Positions 43,880 through 55,911 of a stretch of 64,000 nucleotides of DNA are shown in pieces. The DNA is taken from the NCBI RefSeq assembly GCF_902148855.1, contig NC_043969.1:15096942-15160941 (forward strand), given 5' to 3'. The notes under the pieces were generated by a model. That model was not told the DNA's origin. It made no database searches and saw only the letters and a program-made list of their open reading frames with translations. This DNA is from Sphaeramia orbicularis. Taxonomy: Eukaryota; Chordata; Actinopteri; Kurtiformes; Apogonidae. Numbering within the stretch: position 1 is the first letter of the stretch; each line of letters starts with the position of its first letter. The position numbers were made by a program, and so were the translations under genes.

Positions 43880-44527
43880 CAGGGGTGTCAAACTCATTTT
43901 AGTTCAGGGGCCACATTCAGCCCAATTTGATCTCAAGTGGGCCGGACCAGTAAAATAATAACAGTGAAAAAAGTAAAATTATATTATGATCAGGTTTACA
44001 TCTGCAAAGTTTCCTAAAAAAATCTGAATAACATAAACAACTTAAATTGTCTTAAGAAAAACAAGAGCAATTTTTACAATATTATGCCTCGGTTTGTCAG
44101 TTTATCATTTACACATATGCATTTCAAACGCACAAAATATTGAGTAACAGGCAGAATATTGGTAAAATTATATTTAGTTTTCTTAAGACATTTCTGTTTG
44201 TTCATATTTGTTCAGGTTATTCACATTTTTTGTTAACATATAGTTTGGTAATGTAAACATTTTCATGTAATTTAACTTTTTTCCACCAAAAAACAAAGAG
44301 AAAATTTAGGGTTGTCATTATTTATAGGTTATTATGACAATATTTTACTGGTCTGACCCACTTAAAACCTAATTGAACTGTATGTGAAACCTGAAATAAA
44401 ATGATTTTGACACCATTGATTAATATCTTCAGTGTAATTTTTGCATTTCACAAATTCATCCCACGGGCCAGACTGGACCCTTTGGCGGGCCGGATTTGGC
44501 CCCCGGGCTGCATGTTTGACACCTGTG
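43880..44527 (-). mobile_element. hAT element, CAGGGGTGTCAAAC family, copy A, with TSD
   Basis: 648 bp. Perfect target duplication GTCTATAA at 43872-43879 and 44528-44535. Ends: CAGGGGTGTCAAACTCA and the inverse of CACAGGTGTCAAACATG. No open transposase; non-autonomous. It is the shortest uninterrupted copy and a good family reference. Confidence 0.9.
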
Positions 44528-44535
44528 GTCTATAA

Positions 44536-45985
44536 TCTCCTTTTTAGAACAGCAGTGAAGTGTACAGTAGTAATAAAAGTGATACACTATCTACCACTAG
44601 GTGGTGTGTTTCTCTATGTATCTGAGCATCTGTATGACTACTATGTAGGAGATACAAATCATTACAATCTGATATCATATTAGTGTGTATATTCAAGCAC
44701 AAAGAACACATTGATGACAGTAATCTCTTGCATGCCTGTGTGTTAGTTTCAGTGAGTTTATATGTGAAAGGGAAAGTTTACAGACAAGGGAAAGGCCCAC
44801 TTGTGATGAAACTGAGGTTACTTTCCTTTACTGTGTTAAAAAAGGAAGTGTAGCTCAAGCTAAGCAAAGACACGGCTTCTTTTTCTGACCATGAGCAGAT
44901 TTAGTAAAGCTGTTTGGAACACGGTCTGGACACACTGATGAACTGGAAGGAACACCTCCTCTGTCCAAAGAGAAAAAAAATGTTTAGCTTTCTGAGAACT
45001 AAGATTAAATGTCCTTGGCAACACCTTTCCTTGTTAATCAAAGATAATGGCAGTGCTTCTTTGCAGATCGTTCCCATTTGTTGCGTGTCAGGTACTCGCT
45101 GAACCGAATCATTTGTGATTTTTTATTGTTAGTTTGTTTATGACAGCAACATATGTTTTCATTTTCATGAGGAAACATCTGCCTCCAGGAAGTGTTACAT
45201 ATTCTCTCTATTTTTTTTTTTTTTTTTTTTTGTTATAAATGCTACATCATTCTTCCACTTTCCCCTCCCCTTAAACAACAACAGACATTTAGGACCACAA
45301 TAAAAGACCCCCAGATAATCGCCTCTTTTGCGGCATGCCAGCATAGTAACATAAAAATTTAGACTAATCTCTGAACGGCACAGATGTTCTATGAGGATTT
45401 TGTTGTTACTAAAACAAATCCTCCTCCAGATGACATGTATACACAGAGTGAGATACGGTATCTAAACACCTCAGAAAAAGGCAGCCTCTTTCATTCTGTA
45501 GCAAAGCGCTTGAAATATCAATATGAATTAAATAATAACACTGGATGAAAATAAACAGACCAAATTCAAAGCTGAAAGAACTCTATATGCTAAGTATCTG
45601 CATCCCAATACTGGTACAAGATGGTGTGCTTTGGAGAACCACCAGCTCTCAGCTGTTAGACACCATGGTGGTCTCCACTGGGTGTGGGGGAAATGACCTT
45701 TGCGTTTATCTGTGATGAGTTAACGAAGCTTGTCGTGTTACAGTGAAGCACCAGCTGCTTAAATTAAAGGACTGTGGGAGATCCAAACATTTTATTGGGT
45801 TTCTGGAGAAAAGCAGCCAGTGAGACATGACGAGACTGTAAGCATTCAAAACAGTGGTTTGAAAATCTATGTCTAACAATATCTAACAACCACTGCAACA
45901 TCTATTTCATAAATGCTTTCACAGATACTTATGATCCACCACAACAATGCAGTTTCATATAGTTGCACTGGTTTGGTTTCTCTTC
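44536..45985. other. Intergenic, no gene seen
   Basis: About 1.4 kb of mixed sequence with short open frames only (for example 44914-45102) and no family features or splice-bounded exons that I can support. Confidence 0.4.
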
Positions 45986-45989
45986 TAAA

Positions 45990-47259
45990 CCCATAAAGAC
46001 CCAAACATTCACCAGCGACCAAAACCATCTACTGCTGAAAAAGGTTTAATAACTGTTGATCCATTAATCCTATCAAAATGTGTAAATAATTGAGGTAAAA
46101 TGCAGTTTCTCAGCTTTAAATCCTTAACAGATATGACCCATTTGGATGTTCAGAGGCTCCGTAGTGAACGTGGAAACACCGTCATCTTCTACAACATTGA
46201 TTCACCAGTAAAACCCATGTAGTCTGATAAATGACAATGGATGGAGACATTTATTTTTATGTTCAGTTATTGATATCTTTGCTGAAAAAGTCACTTTTTC
46301 TTCCATTTTCTGTTTCTTCTCCCTCAACTTTAATCTGAGCTTTTATGAACATCTACATAATCAATAAAGCAAATATAGGAAAAAACATGATTTGCACTGA
46401 GACAATGCAAAATAACGAGGAATAATGAATGAATGAATGAATGTTTATTTCAGTTAAATACAAAATACAAAACACATACATATTGAAAAAAAACAACAAA
46501 ACAAAACATATGCATATTAAAAAACAAACAAACATAAAATTAACACATTTTGTAACTGAAAAAGGAAGAAGCTGAAGTCGGAGGCTTATTTCTGCTTCTC
46601 CTATTCACATCCTTAGTTCAAGTCCACACCTGAAGTTGGAGCAGATAAATACTTAAACACAAATTATACTACATTCAGTGTTATAAGTCATTTTGTAATC
46701 ATATTACTTTCATAGCCCTTCATAATTTGACAAATTAAATTCTTTTTGAAACTCAACAGTGAGCTACACAATTTCTCTTCATCCTTCAATTCGTTCCATA
46801 GCTTGACACCAATAACTGAAACACTGTGATATTTAACGTTTGTTCTTACTTTACATTTTTCAAACACAAACATCCCTCTTAAATTATAATGTCCTCTTAA
46901 CTTAAAAATTTTCTGAATACAAAAAGGAAGGTTTTTACTTTTAACGCAAAACATAAATTCCATTGTTTTTAAATATACAATATCAAAAAATTTTAGTAAA
47001 CCGGATTTTACAAAAAGTGGATTACTTGATTGGAGATAACCAGCTTTGTTTATGACTCTAATAGCTTTTTTTTGGAGTTTAATTATCGGGTCTAAATTAG
47101 TTTTATACACATTGCCCCATATTTCCACACAGTATGACATATATGGCATTACAAGTGAACAATACTGCAATCAATGGTGAAAAATCACTTAAGAAATGTT
47201 AAATATAGAGAAAAATTCATTTGGGAAGTGCTACAAAAGTAGCAGTGGGCCTTTATGGG
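45990..47259 (+). mobile_element. piggyBac-like MITE, CCCATAAAGACCC family, copy 4, split by a LINE
   Basis: Left end CCCATAAAGACCCAAAC; right end CCTTTATGGG then TTAA at 47260-47263. A minus-strand LINE fragment interrupts the body between about 46425 and 47165, at the point where copy 3 reads GCGAGGAAAAATTTTGCAG. Confidence 0.75.
46425..47165 (-). mobile_element. 5'-truncated LINE (non-LTR retrotransposon), 3' end of the RT ORF
   Basis: An uninterrupted minus-strand frame of about 160 codons (47170-46688) reads PYMSYCVEIWGNVYKTNLD, then LQKKAIRVINKAGY and GVKLWNELKD. This is the typical C-terminal part of a teleost LINE reverse-transcriptase polyprotein, downstream of the catalytic domain. 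A 3' UTR follows to a tail of (CATT)n at about 46425-46441. The open frame suggests a fairly young insertion. It cannot encode an active RT alone. Confidence 0.8.
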
Positions 47260-47285
47260 TTAACATATTACTTACTATATTACAC

Positions 47286-47732
47286 ATCACTTTTTCTTTA
47301 GTTTTCTCTGTTTTTTTTCAGTTTTTTCAACTTTAATCTGACCTTTTATGAACATCTATATCCGGGGTGGCCAACCCTGGTCCTGGAGAGCCACTATCCT
47401 GCATATTTTAGATGTTTCCCTCTTCCAGCACAACTGACGGTCCTTATCAGGCTTCTGCAGAGCTTGATGATAGGCTTATCATTTGAATCAGGTGTGTTGG
47501 AAGAGGGCTACATCTAAAACATGCAGGATAGGGGCTTTCTAGGACCAGGATTGGCCACCCCTGATACATGATCAGCAAACTAAATATAGGAACATCCCTG
47601 ATTTCCCCTGAAAAAATGCAAAACACAGAGGATAATATTATAATAAATGGCGATAAATCACTTAGGAAAGGTTAAATAGAGAGAAAAATTCATTTGGGAA
47701 CTGCCACCAAAGTAGAGCTGAGTCTTTATGGG
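47286..47732 (+). mobile_element. piggyBac-like MITE, CCCATAAAGACCC family, right part only
   Basis: Begins within the family body, carries an hAT MITE at 47362-47563, and ends GTCTTTATGGG followed by TTAA at 47733-47736. It sits 26 bp after copy 4 in the same orientation. Confidence 0.7.
47362..47563 (+). mobile_element. hAT MITE, CAGGGGTGGCCAACCC family, copy
   Basis: Same foldback body as at 41761. It is inserted at nearly the same position of the host MITE, after GAACATCTA. The flanks (ATCTATAT and ATACATGA) no longer match perfectly. Confidence 0.75.
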
Positions 47733-47736
47733 TTAA

Positions 47737-49429
47737 TCTTGTTTGTTTTCATTCTTTTGCTGCTCCATCAAACTACAAGACTAAGACTTGCAGAGACATG
47801 CATAAGATTTGTTGCACATTACATCAAAGTCGGTATTATGCAGCGAGCAAACAAAACTATGCATTTCCCTGTGCATCTCCTCATTACTGTTGATTTCTTC
47901 CGTCTCTGTCAGTCTTAAAAAAAGATCTCTTCCATTGTTTTCCGCAGTCGGTGCAGACAGAATGTCAAGTACCCGCTGTTTCCTGAGTCAGAGATGAATT
48001 ATTGACACAACCTCATAATGACATGCTGTATAGGAACCGGGAGGCTTGATGTATCATCCATGCCTTCTCAGATTACAGAACCGTGGTCCCTAGCCAGTAA
48101 ACAGTTGTTCAACATATAATCACAAGGTTTACATTTGCGCATAGCGATTATGTTGCCAGCAGATACATTAGAAAAGGTATTTATACAGCCTTCATTCTCA
48201 ACCTAATTTCTATTCTTATAACAACGTTCGCTTAAGGAATACGTAACAGGGCAACAGGTGTACTTATTTTTTGATAGGGATCTGAAAAAAAACCTGATTT
48301 ACAGCCAAGAGCTCTTACACACACAGATATATTTAGCCTTAATTAAGGTTACCCTCAAATATATCTGACTGGTATTTGGATGAGTCTGTATCTGTTTTGA
48401 ACAACTCCGGAGGCAAGATATTAAATATATTTATAGCTCACATTACTACTTCTTCAAAGGTAATAAAACTTAGCATTTTGTATGTTCCCACGATGCTACA
48501 ATGCTTCTCTTAAGCTAAAGGCCTGAACACACCCCTACGTTTTAGGCCTTATCAAAGACATTTCTTTGGGTTAACATGGTGTCTGCATCTGTTATTTGGT
48601 CAAAAATACACATATTTCATTTTAACCATTGCAACACATTTAACAGGATTATTTTCTACCATTTTTGTGTTAATTTACTATTATTTAAACACTATCCTGG
48701 GTTTGTGTGCTAGTTATTTTACACTTTAAAATGTGTAAGTTCAAGAAAACACACTCATGAGATATCTTCAGTTGTTTCTTTTATGTTGTATTTCAAAGTC
48801 TTTTGTTGTACACTCAAAAACTGCTCGTTTCCTCCTTTATTCAGACTCAGCATGCAGCTCAATTGTTTGGGGTGGTGCCGCCCAGGATTTCCTGCCCTTT
48901 TTTTTTTTTTTTGTGGCGTTGGTGATGTCTGGCTGATATCACTGGTACATGGATTCAACATATTCATTTAGTTGGAAAGAAGGGTATTTGATTTCCTTGT
49001 TGAAGCACAAGCTAAACTGATTTGGTGGTAGTAGTAGGAAAGATACATAGTCGACTTAAAGACATTTGAGACACAGTGTTGTCAAAAACATGTTTGCTTT
49101 TTGCTTTGATTTACTTTAAGTTAATTCAGAGAGATACTCATCATTTTCTTTGTTTCACACATGAGATGGAGAAGTACTGCCCACCTTACACTATAACACA
49201 CACAGCTGCTTTATATAGACAGGCCATAAATTATTATCATGACATATCGGTGAGATTTAAAAAAAAAAAAAAAAAAAAGTTTATTTTTTATTTTCAACAT
49301 CATGTAGCCATGTCAAGTTTACTTGTTTTATTACAAATTGTCTCATGTATATTCTGTATTTTATTCTATTTTTTGTATTTCATTGTGCTTTATGTGTTTT
49401 ATTTACAATGTTTTAGGTATTTTTATAGC
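47737..49429. other. Intergenic, no gene seen
   Basis: 1.7 kb of AT-rich sequence with no repeats that I recognise. Short frames (47694-47997, 48783-48971) lack any family features. Confidence 0.4.
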
Positions 49430-49916
49430 TTTTAGAACCCAGTAAAGCTCTGAGGTCAACTGACTCAGGAAACATAGTCAGTCCAGAGTGCAAACTATAC
49501 ATGGTGAAGCAGCTTTAAGCTGTTATGCTACCCACACCTGGAACAAGCTACCAACTAAACTGAAATCAGCCCCAAATGTGAACATTTTTAAATCCAGGAC
49601 AAAAACCTTCCTGTTTTCATGTGCTTATGAGTAAAGTCTTTTCAATCTTGTCTTTTAAATGCACTTTTTTTGTTTTAATGTCTTGCTTTACTCTATTTTA
49701 ATTTTAATGTAGGATTTTAATATAAATAATGTCTTTCTTTTATTCTGTGAATGCATTTTAAAGTCACATTTTATCTCTGATGATTTTAATGTCTTTTTGA
49801 TTTTAATGTAATTTCAATGTCTTGCTTTTGTCATGATTTTTTTTCTGCCTTTGTAAAGCTCTTTGAGTTACCCTGTGTAGGAACAGTGCTATACAAATAA
49901 ACATGCCTTGCCTTTT
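49430..49916 (+). mobile_element. LINE 3' end, second family
   Basis: A plus-strand frame around 49530-49620 reads TWNKLPTKLKSAPNVNIFKS, then RTKTFLFS. This is the standard C-terminal end of L2/Rex1-type LINE polyproteins. An AT-rich 3' UTR and GTAAAGCTCTTTGAGTTACC follow, ending in AATAAA. Heavily 5' truncated. Confidence 0.7.
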
Positions 49917-51294
49917 ATAATGCCTTTTTTATTTTACTGTAGAGCACTTTGGGTCTCTGTGGTTGTTTTAAAGTGCTCTATAAATAAAGTTAGGTTGGAT
50001 TAGAATTAGAATATTAACAAAAGGTTAACATTAGAGTCATATTTTGGGTGAGACATCATAATCTAAAGCAGGGGTGTCAAACATGCAGCCCGGGGGCCAA
50101 ATGCGGCCCACGAAAGGTTCCAATCTGGCCCATGGGATGTTTTTGCCAAGTGCAAAAATTCCACAGTCTTGAACTGAATTAAGCTAAAAAAAAAAAATAA
50201 ATAAATAAAAAATCTTCAATTAAATAAAAAAAAAAAAAAAAAAATCTTGAAGTAAGCCAAAAAAAAATCTTCAATTAAGTAAAAAAAATCTTCAATTAAG
50301 TAAAAAAAATTTGAATTAAGCAAAATAAATAAATAAATAAATAAAAATCTTCAATTAAGAAAAAAAAAAACCTATTGAATTAAGCCCCCCCAAAAATCTA
50401 GACTTAACAACTCAATTTTTTTTTCTTTGTTTTGGTGCAGAAAATAACATTAAATTATGAAAATATTTACATTTACAAACTATCCTGAAACAATTAAATG
50501 TGAATAACCTGAACAAATATGAACAACCTGAAATGTCAAAAGAAAATTAAGCACAATTTTAACAGTTTTCTGCCTGTTACTAAGTATTTAGTGTCTTTGT
50601 AGATCTGATCCATAATGCACATGTAGAAATGATAAGTTGAGGCATAATATTGTTAAAATTACACTAAATTTTCTTCCGTTTTTTAATTTAAATTTCAGTT
50701 TTTTCAGGTTTGTTTTTTTTTTGGATAATTTATAAAAGTAAGTATTTTCATAATTTAATGTTTGTTTGTTTTTTTTTTACATTTAACCCTTTCATGCATT
50801 GTGGTCAATTCAGTGGACAGTTATTCTCTTGTATATTCATAGGTTTTGTTGTTATAGTTCCATATGAGCCAACACAGTGGACACTTATGCAACATCCCAT
50901 AATACACTGCAATTCATACCATTACAATAACTTTGCTGTTCTTGATAAACCTGATCTGCAGTAACATGTTTAAGTGTAAATCAGTTATTTGTTAGACAAA
51001 AAGAGTTGTTTTTTGCATATTATATGAGGTAATAGCGAGCATTAGAGTATGTTAAAATGTGAGAAAACATCAAATTAGCAGCCTTAAAACTGTTTTTATT
51101 TCATTGTTTTCATTTTACTTTCTGATATTAGGTTTTAAATACATATTTCTTTACTTAAAAAATTAAATACATGGACATTTTTGTAACTCCATAAAAAAAA
51201 ACACTCGATCGCAATTTTTTTTTTTTTTTTATGCCTCAGGAGGTATAAACGCAAACAAACAAACAAAAAAATCTTGACTAAGGTTCTCATAAGT

Positions 51295-52256
51295 CACAGG
51301 TGTCAAACATGTGGCCCGGGGGCCAAATCCGGCCCGCCAAAGGGTCCAATCTGGCCCGTGGGATGAATTTATGAAATGCAAAAAACTACACTGAAGATAT
51401 CAACAATCAATAGTGTTAAAATCATTTTAGGTCAATTCAGTCTAGACCAGTAAAACACTATCATAATAACCTATAAATAATGAAAACCACAAATTTCTCT
51501 CTTTGTTTTAGTGTAGTGCGTGGGTTCTCTCCGGGTACTCCGGCTTCCTCCCACCATCCAAAGAATGCACTAATAGGTTAATTGGTTAATCTAAATTGCC
51601 CATAGGTGTGAATGTGAGAGTGATTGTTTGTCTCTATATGTCAGCTCTGTGATGAACTGGCGACTTGTCCAGGGTGTACCCCGTCTTCGCCCGTAAGTAG
51701 CTGGGATAGGCTCCAAGCGACCCCTGTGACACTAGTGACGATAAAGTGGGTTCAGCAAATGAATGAATGACTGAATGAATGAATGTTTTAGTGTAAAAAC
51801 TGTAAAATTACACAAATATGTTTACATTTACAGACTAGCCTTTTGCAAAAAACTTCAATAACCTGAAATGTCTTAAGAGAAGTATGCAGAATTGTACCAA
51901 TATTCTGCCTGTTACTACATGTTTTGTGTATTTGTAGATTCACTGTGATCTGTAAGTTCTGATGCACATGTGTAAATAATAAACTAAAGTGTAATATTGT
52001 TAAAATTGCATTTATTTTTCTTCAGAATTTTCGGGATATTCATATTTGTTCATGTTATGTTCAAGTAGAGTTTGTAGATGTAAACTTTTCATTATGGAAT
52101 TTGACTTTTTTCACTCAAAAACATAGAGAAAACTTTGGTGTTGACATTATTTATCAGTTCTTATCCTATTATTTATATTATTTTACTGGTCCGGCCCACT
52201 TTAGATCATATTAGTGTGTATGTGGCCCCTGAACTCAAACGAGTTTGACACCCCTG
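51295..52256 (-). mobile_element. hAT element, CAGGGGTGTCAAAC family, copy C, nested
   Basis: Ends CACAGGTGTCAAACATG and GTTTGACACCCCTG. Flanks TCATAAGT (51287-51294) and TCATGAGT (52257-52264) form an 8-bp duplication with one mismatch. It lies within the TTAA MITE and holds a truncated SINE. Confidence 0.85.
51524..51785 (+). mobile_element. 5'-truncated SINE, innermost insertion
   Basis: Starts within the SINE at GCGTGGGTTCTCTCCGGG and runs to the 3' (ATGA)n tail. It matches 52800-53062 closely. It sits inside hAT copy C. Confidence 0.85.
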
Positions 52257-52670
52257 TCATGAGTCATGCATGAAAGGGTTAAACAAAGACAAAAATTTGG
52301 AGTTGTCATTATTTATAGATTATTCTGTTATTATTTTACTGGAGATCAAATCAGGCTGAATGTGGCCCCTGAACTAAAATGAGTTTGACACCCCTGATCT
52401 AAAGCATTCACTGATGTGTGCACAAAGCAGGATCTAAACCACAGGTGTCAAACATGCGGCCCGGGGGCCAAATCCGGCCCGCCAAAGGGTCTAATCGGGC
52501 CCTTGGGATGAATTTGTGAAATGCAAAAATTACACTGAAGATATTAACAATAAACGGTGTTGAAAATAATTTTAAATCAGGTTCCACATACAGACACATT
52601 CAGTCCAGTTAGACTTCAAGTGGGTCAGACCAGTAAAATATTATCATAATAACCTATAAATAATGACAAC

Positions 52671-53062
52671 CCGGGCGACATGGTGGTGCAGTGGTTAGCA
52701 CTCATGCCTCACAGCAAGAAGGTCCTGGGTTCGATTCCAACACCAGTTGACGGGGGGTGGGACCTTTCTGTGTGGAGTTTGCATGTTCTCCCCGTGTCTG
52801 CGTGGGTTCTCTCCGGGTACTCCGTCTTCCTCCCACAATCCAAAAAACATGCACTAATAGGTTAATCGGTTAATCTAAATTGCCCATAGGTGTGAATGTG
52901 AGAGTGATTGTTTGTCTCTATATGTTCAGCCCTGCGATGAACTGGCGACTTGTCCAGGGTGTACCCCGCCTTCGCCCCTATGTAGCTGGGATAGGCTCCA
53001 AGCGACCCCCGTGACCCTAGTGAGGATAAAGCGGGTTCAGAAAATGAATGAATGAATGAATA
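52671..53062 (+). mobile_element. Full-length tRNA-derived SINE with TSD
   Basis: About 390 bp. The tRNA-like head shows an A box (GGTGGTGCAGTGGTTAGCAC) and a B box (GGGTTCGATTCC). The body has TGCATGTTCTCCCCGTGTC and the common fish tail CTGGGATAGGCTCCAAGCGAC, ending in (AATG)n. AATAATGACAACCC on both sides (near 52658 and 53060) is a target duplication of about 14 bp. Likely transcribed by Pol III when active. Confidence 0.9.
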
Positions 53063-53496
53063 ATGACAACCCCAAACTTTCTCTTTGTTTTTTGGTGTAA
53101 AAAGTTAAATTACAAGAAAATGTTTACATTACCAAACTATACATTTACAAAAAATGTGAATAACCTGAACAAATATGAACAAACAGAAATGTCTTAAGAA
53201 AAGTAAATGCAATTTTACCAATATTCTGCCTGTTTCTAAATGTTTTGTGCGATCATAATGCACATGTGTAAATGATAAACTGATAAACCGAGGCATAATA
53301 TTGTTAAAATTGCACTTGTTTTTCCTAAAAAAATTCAAGTTGTTCATGTTATTCAGATTTTTAAGGAAACTTTGTAGATGTAAACCTGATCATAATAGAA
53401 TTTTACTTTTTTCACTGAAAATACTTATATTTACAAAACTATTCTTTCACAATAAAATGCAAATAAATACATAAATAAAAACAAAGATGAACAACC

Positions 53497-53836
53497 CATG
53501 TTTAAGTGTAAATCAATTGTTATTTGTTAGACAAGGTTTTTTTTTTTTTTTTTGCATATTATCTCCATGAAGTGAGTATTAGAATATGTTAAAATATGAG
53601 AAGACATCAGATTAGCAGCATTAAAAATGTTTTTATTTCATTGTTTTCATATCACTTTCTGATATTGGGTTTTAAACACGTTTCTTTACTTCAAAAATTA
53701 AATGCATGGATATTTTTGTAACTCCATAGAAAAAAAAAACAAAAAAAAAAACACTTGATCGCAGTATTTTTTTCATGGCTAAACACTGAAGAAAAAAATC
53801 TTGACTAAGGTTCTCATAATTCGTGCATGAAAGGGT
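53497..53836 (-). mobile_element. piggyBac-like MITE, CCCTTTCATGCAT family, right part
   Basis: The body from GTTTAAGTGTAAATCA to GTGCATGAAAGGG, followed by TTAA at 53837-53840. The left third is missing. It lies in hAT copy D. Confidence 0.7.
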
Positions 53837-54169
53837 TAATTGGGGTTTTTTTGCACTAAAACAAAAAGAAAAATTTTAATTTGTCATTATTTATAGGTTA
53901 TTAAGTCATTATTTTACTGGTCCGGCCCACTGGAGATCAAATTGGGCTGAATGTGGCCCCTGAACTAAAATGAGTTTAACACCCCTGTTCTAAACAGACC
54001 TCTATCTTCTCTGTTAAAGCTTTATACTATAAAAATCACACCCGGAACTCTCCAGATGTTGTTTCCTAGGGGATAAAAGTCCAGTTTGAGGCGGATTGAG
54101 AGAGAATAAATCATCTGATTACAATTACCTGTAAATCACATGGAAGCAGTTCTTTCTACTTCAACACCA

Positions 54170-54630
54170 CAGACATCAAGTTTCAGCTTGTTCACTTCTG
54201 CAGCCATGGTATTTGGCTCCTTTCTCCAGCGGCCAATGCGCGCACACACCACATGCGCATGCGTAACTGTGTTGGAGTGGAAAAAGAGAACGCGCTGTAT
54301 CAGAGAGAAAGCGTCCAAGTTAACCGCTATATCTGCCCGAGGATTCATGTCATCAGACCGACAGTACACAGCCCTCCTGTCGCTTATGTGTTTTTTCTTC
54401 ACGCTCTTTTCTTCAGAGGGATGCGTCTCCATGTTCACATCACATCACTGCTTTGACGCGTGTGAATGCGCCTCAGGCAGACGCTGTTCCTCGTTTTTCT
54501 CACGTAGTGAATATTACCAAAACCAACGTGAACTTGGTTGCAACATCACTGTACAGTCCATCAGACCCGATCCAAGGATTAAACCTCATTTGTCGGACAG
54601 GATACTGGTGGTAAGTCAAACTGTTAAAGC
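54170..54630. other. CpG-richer segment, possible unrecognised first exon or promoter
   Basis: More CpG than its AT-rich surroundings, with TGCGCATGCG at 54254-54263 (NRF1-like). On the plus strand an open frame from 54140 reaches a consensus donor GTG/GTAAGT at 54610/54611. On the minus strand an ATG at 54208 in good context opens only 23 codons (MAAEVNKLKLDVCGVEVE), before a CAG/GTAATT donor. I recognise neither product. Transcription in either direction is possible but unproven. Confidence 0.35.
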
Positions 54631-54807
54631 CCTTTTACCCGTGCCAAAAGCTGTCCATATGTGCGCGTACATGTGTCCAGGGAAGGAAGAGAACTAAAAC
54701 TGTGATCATGAGTCCGTGTTCTTTTGAGCTAAGATTTAATTCAGATGGTGCTTTTACTTTTAGTGTGAAGAGTTTTAATAGTCAAGAGTGTGGTGGGAGA
54801 GAATTGG

Positions 54808-55846
54808 CATATGTTAAAGATGTTAGTAAAGAAAAAAAAAACATTTTGAGAAAGAAATCAAGGCAAATTTTATTATTGGGAGTTCAATTTTTTCAGTTCT
54901 TGCTTTTTGTGTAGTTTAGCAATACTTAAATAAATACATAAATAAATAAAAAATTGCCACACAGACTACCACTCCAGAATAAAGTGCCACACCATTAAAT
55001 AGTCGTCATGAAATAACCTGTTTAACACAGTATTTCTACCACTATTGAATTTTACAGTTACAGTAAACAAGTATTTATTTTTGACTTGTTTACCACAAAT
55101 ATGGATCTCCATGCTCAATAGATAAGACAGTGGTTCCCAACCTTTTTAGGCTCGTAACCCAATTTTAACATCACAAATTTCTGGTGACCCCAGACATTCA
55201 AAACAGAGACTCCCCCCCCCCCCCCCCCCCCCAAAATTCAATTTGTTTTTGATCATGGCATCTGTTAAAGATATTAGTAAAGGACAAAAAGTAAAAAAAA
55301 AACAAAAAAAAAAAACATCTATTTTGAGAAAGAAATCAAGGTAGATTTTATTATTGTAAGTCAAAAAATGATCAGTTCTTGCTTTTTATGTAGTTTAGAA
55401 ATAAATAAATAAATAAATAAATAATAAATAATTGCAACACAGACTACCACTCCAGAATAAAGTGCCACACCATTAAATAGTCATCATGAAATAACCTGTT
55501 TAACACAGTACTTCTACCACTATTGAATTTTACAGTTACAGTAAACAAATATTTATTTTTGACTTGTTTACCACAAATATGGATCTCCATGCTCAATAGA
55601 TAAGGCAGTGGTTCCCAACCTTTTTAGGCTCGTAACCCCATTTTAACATCACAAATTTCTGGTGACCCCAGAGATTCAAAACAGAGACTTTTTTTTCCCC
55701 AAAATTCAATTTGTTTTTGATCATGGCATATGTTAAGATGTTAGTAAAGAAAAAAAAAATCTTTTTTGAGAAAGAAATCAAGGCAAATTTTATTAGTGGG
55801 AGTTAAATTTTTTCAGTTCTTGCTTTTTGTGTAGTTTAGCAATACT

Positions 55847-55911
<65 letters not shown>

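Larger units (their letters stand above)
50787..52278 (-). mobile_element. piggyBac-like MITE, CCCTTTCATGCAT family, copy 2, nested
   Basis: TTAA at 50783-50786 and 52279-52282. Same body as 35659-36181 in inverse orientation. A second hAT element (51295-52256) has entered 15-20 bp from its right end. Confidence 0.85.
50069..52396 (-). mobile_element. hAT element, CAGGGGTGTCAAAC family, copy B, with nested insertions
   Basis: Perfect duplication ATCTAAAG at 50061-50068 and 52397-52404. It is 2.3 kb instead of about 0.65 kb because it contains a TTAA MITE (50787-52278) and expanded A-rich runs (50180-50400). Ends as in copy A. Confidence 0.88.
52440..53987 (-). mobile_element. hAT element, CAGGGGTGTCAAAC family, copy D, with nested SINE and MITE
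   Basis: Flanks ATCTAAAC (52432-52439) and TTCTAAAC (53988-53995) form an 8-bp duplication with one difference. It contains the full SINE at 52671 and a partial CCCTTTCATGCAT MITE at about 53497-53836. Confidence 0.87.

Noticed and set aside
54136-54438. 100-codon minus-strand frame as a protein gene
   Set aside because: Reads through the CpG-richer segment without any recognisable motif; only the last 23 codons follow a good ATG. Kept only as a possible promoter or exon region.
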